Shown here: one piece after another, positions 27,201-29,554 of the stretch
How positions within the stretch are numbered: the first letter of the stretch is position 1
Layout of the letters: each line of letters opens with the position of its first letter
Origin: a virus
DNA: 29,554 nucleotides
Reading direction: 5' to 3' (one strand)
IMG/VR virus record: IMGVR_UViG_3300032334_002061
Span: 1 to 29,554 of that record
Translations under genes and position numbers: made by a program
The notes under the pieces: model-generated
What the model saw: only the letters and a program-made list of their open reading frames with translations
The model's database searches: none
What the model was told of the DNA's origin: nothing

Positions 27201-29114
27201 ATGAGTCGAGTAATCGGTATTGACCTTGGTACCACTAACAGTTGCGTAGCCATTGTAGAAGGTGGAGTAGCTAAGGTAATCGAAAACAGCGAAGGTGCTC
27301 GCACTACACCTAGCATTGTTGCTTACGCTAAAGATGAAATCCTAGTAGGTGCATCGGCCAAGCGTCAAGCAGTAACAAACCCTAAAAACACTATCTATGC
27401 TGCCAAGCGTCTAATTGGACGTCGCTTCGAAGAAGAAGCAGTGCAGAAAGATATTAAACTTATGCCCTATTCTATTGTTCGTGCTGACAATGGCGACGCT
27501 TGGGTACAAGTTAATGAAGAAAAACTAGCACCTCCGCAGATTTCAGCCGAAGTACTGCGTAAAATGAAACAGACTGCAGAAGATTATCTTGGACATGACG
27601 TTACACAAGCAGTAATTACTGTTCCGGCTTATTTTAACGACAGTCAACGTCAAGCTACTAAAGACGCTGGTAAGATTGCAGGACTAGAAGTACTGCGTAT
27701 TATCAATGAGCCAACTGCTGCTGCACTAGCATATGGTGTAGACAAGTCAGACAAGCGTGATCGCAAGATTGCTGTGTATGACTTAGGTGGTGGTACATTT
27801 GACATCAGCATCATCGAAATTGCTAACGTAGATGGCGACAAGCAGATTGAAGTGCTTTCAACCAATGGTGACACATTCCTAGGTGGCGAGGACTTTGACC
27901 AGCGCATTATGGACTATCTAGTTGACGAGTTTAAGAAAGAGCAAGGTATTGATCTTAAAAACGACGTACTAGCACTACAACGTCTAAAGGATGCTGCAGA
28001 AAAAGCAAAGATTGAGCTAAGTAACTCTGGTCAAACAGAAGTCAATCTGCCTTACGTTACTGCCGATGCGTCTGGTCCTAAGCACTTGGTAGTTAAACTA
28101 TCTCGTGCTAAGTTGGAAGACATGGTCGATGATCTTATTGAGCGTAGTTTAGCACCATGCCGTCAAGCTATGGCTGATGCTAAGGTTACTGCCGCAGACA
28201 TCGATGAGGTTATCTTAGTAGGTGGTCAAACACGCATGCCTAAGGTACAGGCTGCAGTTGAGTCATTATTTGGTAAAACTCCGCGTAAAGATGTTAATCC
28301 CGACGAGGCGGTTGCTGCTGGTGCTGCTGTACAGGGTGCTGTACTAAGTGGTGATCGCAATGACGTTCTTCTACTTGACGTTACTCCATTAAGCCTAGGA
28401 ATTGAAACACTAGGCGGTGTAATGACCAAGTTGATTCAAAAGAACTCAACTATCCCGACCAAAGCTAACCAAACCTTTAGTACCGCAGATGATAATCAGC
28501 CTGCTGTTACTATCAAAGTTTACCAAGGTGAGCGTGAGTTTGTTCGCTATAATAAACTACTTGGCGAGTTTACGCTTGGTGATATTCCGCCTGCACCACG
28601 CGGACAACCACAAATTGAAGTTCAATTGGACATTGATGCCAATGGTATTCTCAGTGTTAGTGCTAAAGACAAAAACACTGGTAAAGAAAACAAAATTACC
28701 ATTAAAGCTAACAGTGGTTTGAGCGATGCCGAAATTGCACAAATGGTCAAAGAAGCTGAGGAAAATGCTGAATCAGATAAAAAAGAGCGTGAACTAGTTG
28801 ATGCTCGTAACAATGCTGAAAGCACACTAAACGGTATGCGTAAAGAATTTGCTAAGTACAGCGAAAAAATGGAAGACGCAGATCGTACTAAATTTGAAGA
28901 TGCAATGAAAGCTGTAGAAACAGCTATCGCAGGAGATGATCCTAAAGCAATTCAAGACAGCATTCCACCACTGTACGAAGCTAGTAACCCGCTTTATAAA
29001 ATTAAGACAGAAGCGGAAAAGCCTGCTGAAGCACCAGCTGAAGGTGCAGCCCAAACAGAATCAACTGCAGCAGATCCAAATGTTGTAGACGCTGAATTTA
29101 AAGAAACCAAATAA
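27201..29114 (+). CDS. dnaK: Hsp70 chaperone DnaK
   Basis: Product of 637 residues, full length (E. coli 638). The nucleotide-binding domain has [14 protein letters not shown] at the start (phosphate-1 loop), [24 protein letters not shown] (phosphate-2) and [11 protein letters not shown] (adenosine motif). The linker [19 protein letters not shown] leads into the substrate-binding domain with GIPPAPRG-type sequence (here [14 protein letters not shown]). A helical lid follows, and the tail ends [11 protein letters not shown], as in bacterial DnaK. It refolds proteins with DnaJ and GrpE; no GrpE gene is seen in the window. The sequence resembles betaproteobacterial DnaK (GDAWV, KLAPPQ), suggesting host origin. 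A strong terminator follows. Confidence 0.98.
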   Translation: MSRVIGIDLGTTNSCVAIVEGGVAKVIENSEGARTTPSIVAYAKDEILVGASAKRQAVTNPKNTIYAAKRLIGRRFEEEAVQKDIKLMPYSIVRADNGDAWVQVNEEKLAPPQISAEVLRKMKQTAEDYLGHDVTQAVITVPAYFNDSQRQATKDAGKIAGLEVLRIINEPTAAALAYGVDKSDKRDRKIAVYDLGGGTFDISIIEIANVDGDKQIEVLSTNGDTFLGGEDFDQRIMDYLVDEFKKEQGIDLKNDVLALQRLKDAAEKAKIELSNSGQTEVNLPYVTADASGPKHLVVKLSRAKLEDMVDDLIERSLAPCRQAMADAKVTAADIDEVILVGGQTRMPKVQAAVESLFGKTPRKDVNPDEAVAAGAAVQGAVLSGDRNDVLLLDVTPLSLGIETLGGVMTKLIQKNSTIPTKANQTFSTADDNQPAVTIKVYQGEREFVRYNKLLGEFTLGDIPPAPRGQPQIEVQLDIDANGILSVSAKDKNTGKENKITIKANSGLSDAEIAQMVKEAEENAESDKKERELVDARNNAESTLNGMRKEFAKYSEKMEDADRTKFEDAMKAVETAIAGDDPKAIQDSIPPLYEASNPLYKIKTEAEKPAEAPAEGAAQTESTAADPNVVDAEFKETK

Positions 29115-29135
29115 AAGGTTTTTGATTCTGTTTTT

Positions 29136-29178
29136 AGCCCTGTATTATACAGGGCTTTTTTGTGGTTAAAAAACCACA
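29136..29178 (+). terminator. Tandem terminator hairpins after dnaK
   Basis: AGCCCTGTA (29136-29144), loop TTA, TACAGGGCT (29148-29156), then six T residues. A second stem TGTGGTT/AACCACA (29161-29178) follows immediately. Confidence 0.92.
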
Positions 29179-29180
29179 GG

Positions 29181-29209
29181 TAGACAGCCTATTAAGATCA
29201 GTGTATTAT
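29181..29209 (+). promoter_or_regulatory. Sigma70-type promoter for the last gene
   Basis: TAGACA (29181-29186), a 17-base spacer, TATTAT (29204-29209), 33 bases before ATG 29243. It directly follows the terminator and restarts transcription. Confidence 0.6.
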
Positions 29210-29242
29210 TACTGAACTGAGTCCACCCTGTAGGAGAATTTA

Positions 29243-29554
29243 ATGTTACCAGATTACCAACCAGTTGATCGTAAGCCCAACATAATGGCCGTACGAAATC
29301 CATTGAAGCAAACTGTGAGCCGTATTGTACCTTTAGCACAACGTGTAGTACAATTGCAAAATTACAAAGATTGGCAACGACTAGTTGCAGAATATCAGCG
29401 CCAAGGGATTAAAATCGACCCCAAGCTGCGCCCCATTGTTAAAATGGTCAAGTTGAAACATTTGTTTATTGATGAGGACATTCAACGAGCACTAGACCCA
29501 AAACATTGTACTAAGATTTCTACTATTGGTATTTTTAACCCAATGTATTTGCAG
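29243..29554 (+). CDS. Start of a gene of unknown function, cut by window end
   Basis: The frame is open for 104 codons to the end of the window. The ATG at 29243 has a TAGGAGAA ribosome binding site. The visible part is basic (PLKQTVSRIVPLAQRVVQLQ) with HLFIDEDIQRALDPKHCTKI near residues 73-92 and FNPMYLQ at the edge. This resembles, by recall, phage proteins with a ParB/DGQHR-type nuclease or nucleotide-binding domain, but the defining motifs would lie beyond the window. Confidence 0.7.
   Translation, partial: MLPDYQPVDRKPNIMAVRNPLKQTVSRIVPLAQRVVQLQNYKDWQRLVAEYQRQGIKIDPKLRPIVKMVKLKHLFIDEDIQRALDPKHCTKISTIGIFNPMYLQ

Noticed and set aside
1-29554. CRISPR arrays, insertion sequences or integration sites
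   Set aside because: No regularly spaced repeats, transposase genes, terminal repeats or integrase seen; tRNA-Ser is complete without a duplicated end.

Overview
The window looks like part of a large T4-like myovirus genome, probably from an aquatic phage. Genes are packed tightly, many with ATGA or TAATG overlaps. It carries a T4-type replication set (UvsW helicase, a probable gp62 clamp-loader subunit, gp61 primase, gp41 helicase), class Ia ribonucleotide reductase, tail-fibre and other virion-type genes, and many short TATAAATA-like elements just upstream of genes, as in T4 late promoters. The DnaK resembles betaproteobacterial DnaK by recall of family sequences, so a betaproteobacterial host is a guess and not a demonstrated fact.

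Layout. 1-2976: 3' end of uvsW, a gene that appears to start at CTG, a gp62-like clamp loader gene, a zinc-finger protein gene, and a 198-residue protein that looks like a condensed family C (DnaE) polymerase core. 2929-3300 is a convergent minus-strand gene. 3324-4052: virion-type beta-rich protein. 4084-6476: primase and helicase. 6502-9221: four genes of uncertain role, one with nucleic-acid-ligase-like motifs. 9279-12000: virion-type and small proteins, including a holin-like protein. 12078-14423: PD-(D/E)XK exonuclease and a tail fibre/spike with a pectate-lyase-type fold. 14622-18852: a fractured nrdA interrupted by a split intein with a free-standing HNH endonuclease gene between its halves, then nrdB. 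18903-20769: Sm-like protein, membrane-anchored SleB-type lysin, GIY-YIG protein and a small deaminase-fold protein. 20811-29114: a membrane coiled-coil protein, then a protein-homeostasis island of ClpX, ribosomal protein bS21, Hsp20, ClpS, a J-domain protein and DnaK, mixed with tRNA-Ser(GCU), an odd tRNA-Thr(UGU)-like gene, a GNAT-like protein and a large virion-type protein. 29243 to the end: start of a further gene.

How the parts work together. The two NrdA halves must be joined by protein trans-splicing, and the junction falls exactly at the active-site thiyl-radical cysteine, so reductase activity depends on splicing. The endonuclease between them has its ribosome binding site in one arm of a perfect 15-bp hairpin whose loop holds a late-promoter element, the same logic as T4 I-TevI control. 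The chaperone and protease-adaptor genes suggest that the phage manages host protein folding and ClpP proteolysis; hsp20 and dnaK share a related 5' leader. Several genes have promoter -10 or late elements so close to the ATG that their mRNAs would be leaderless or nearly so.
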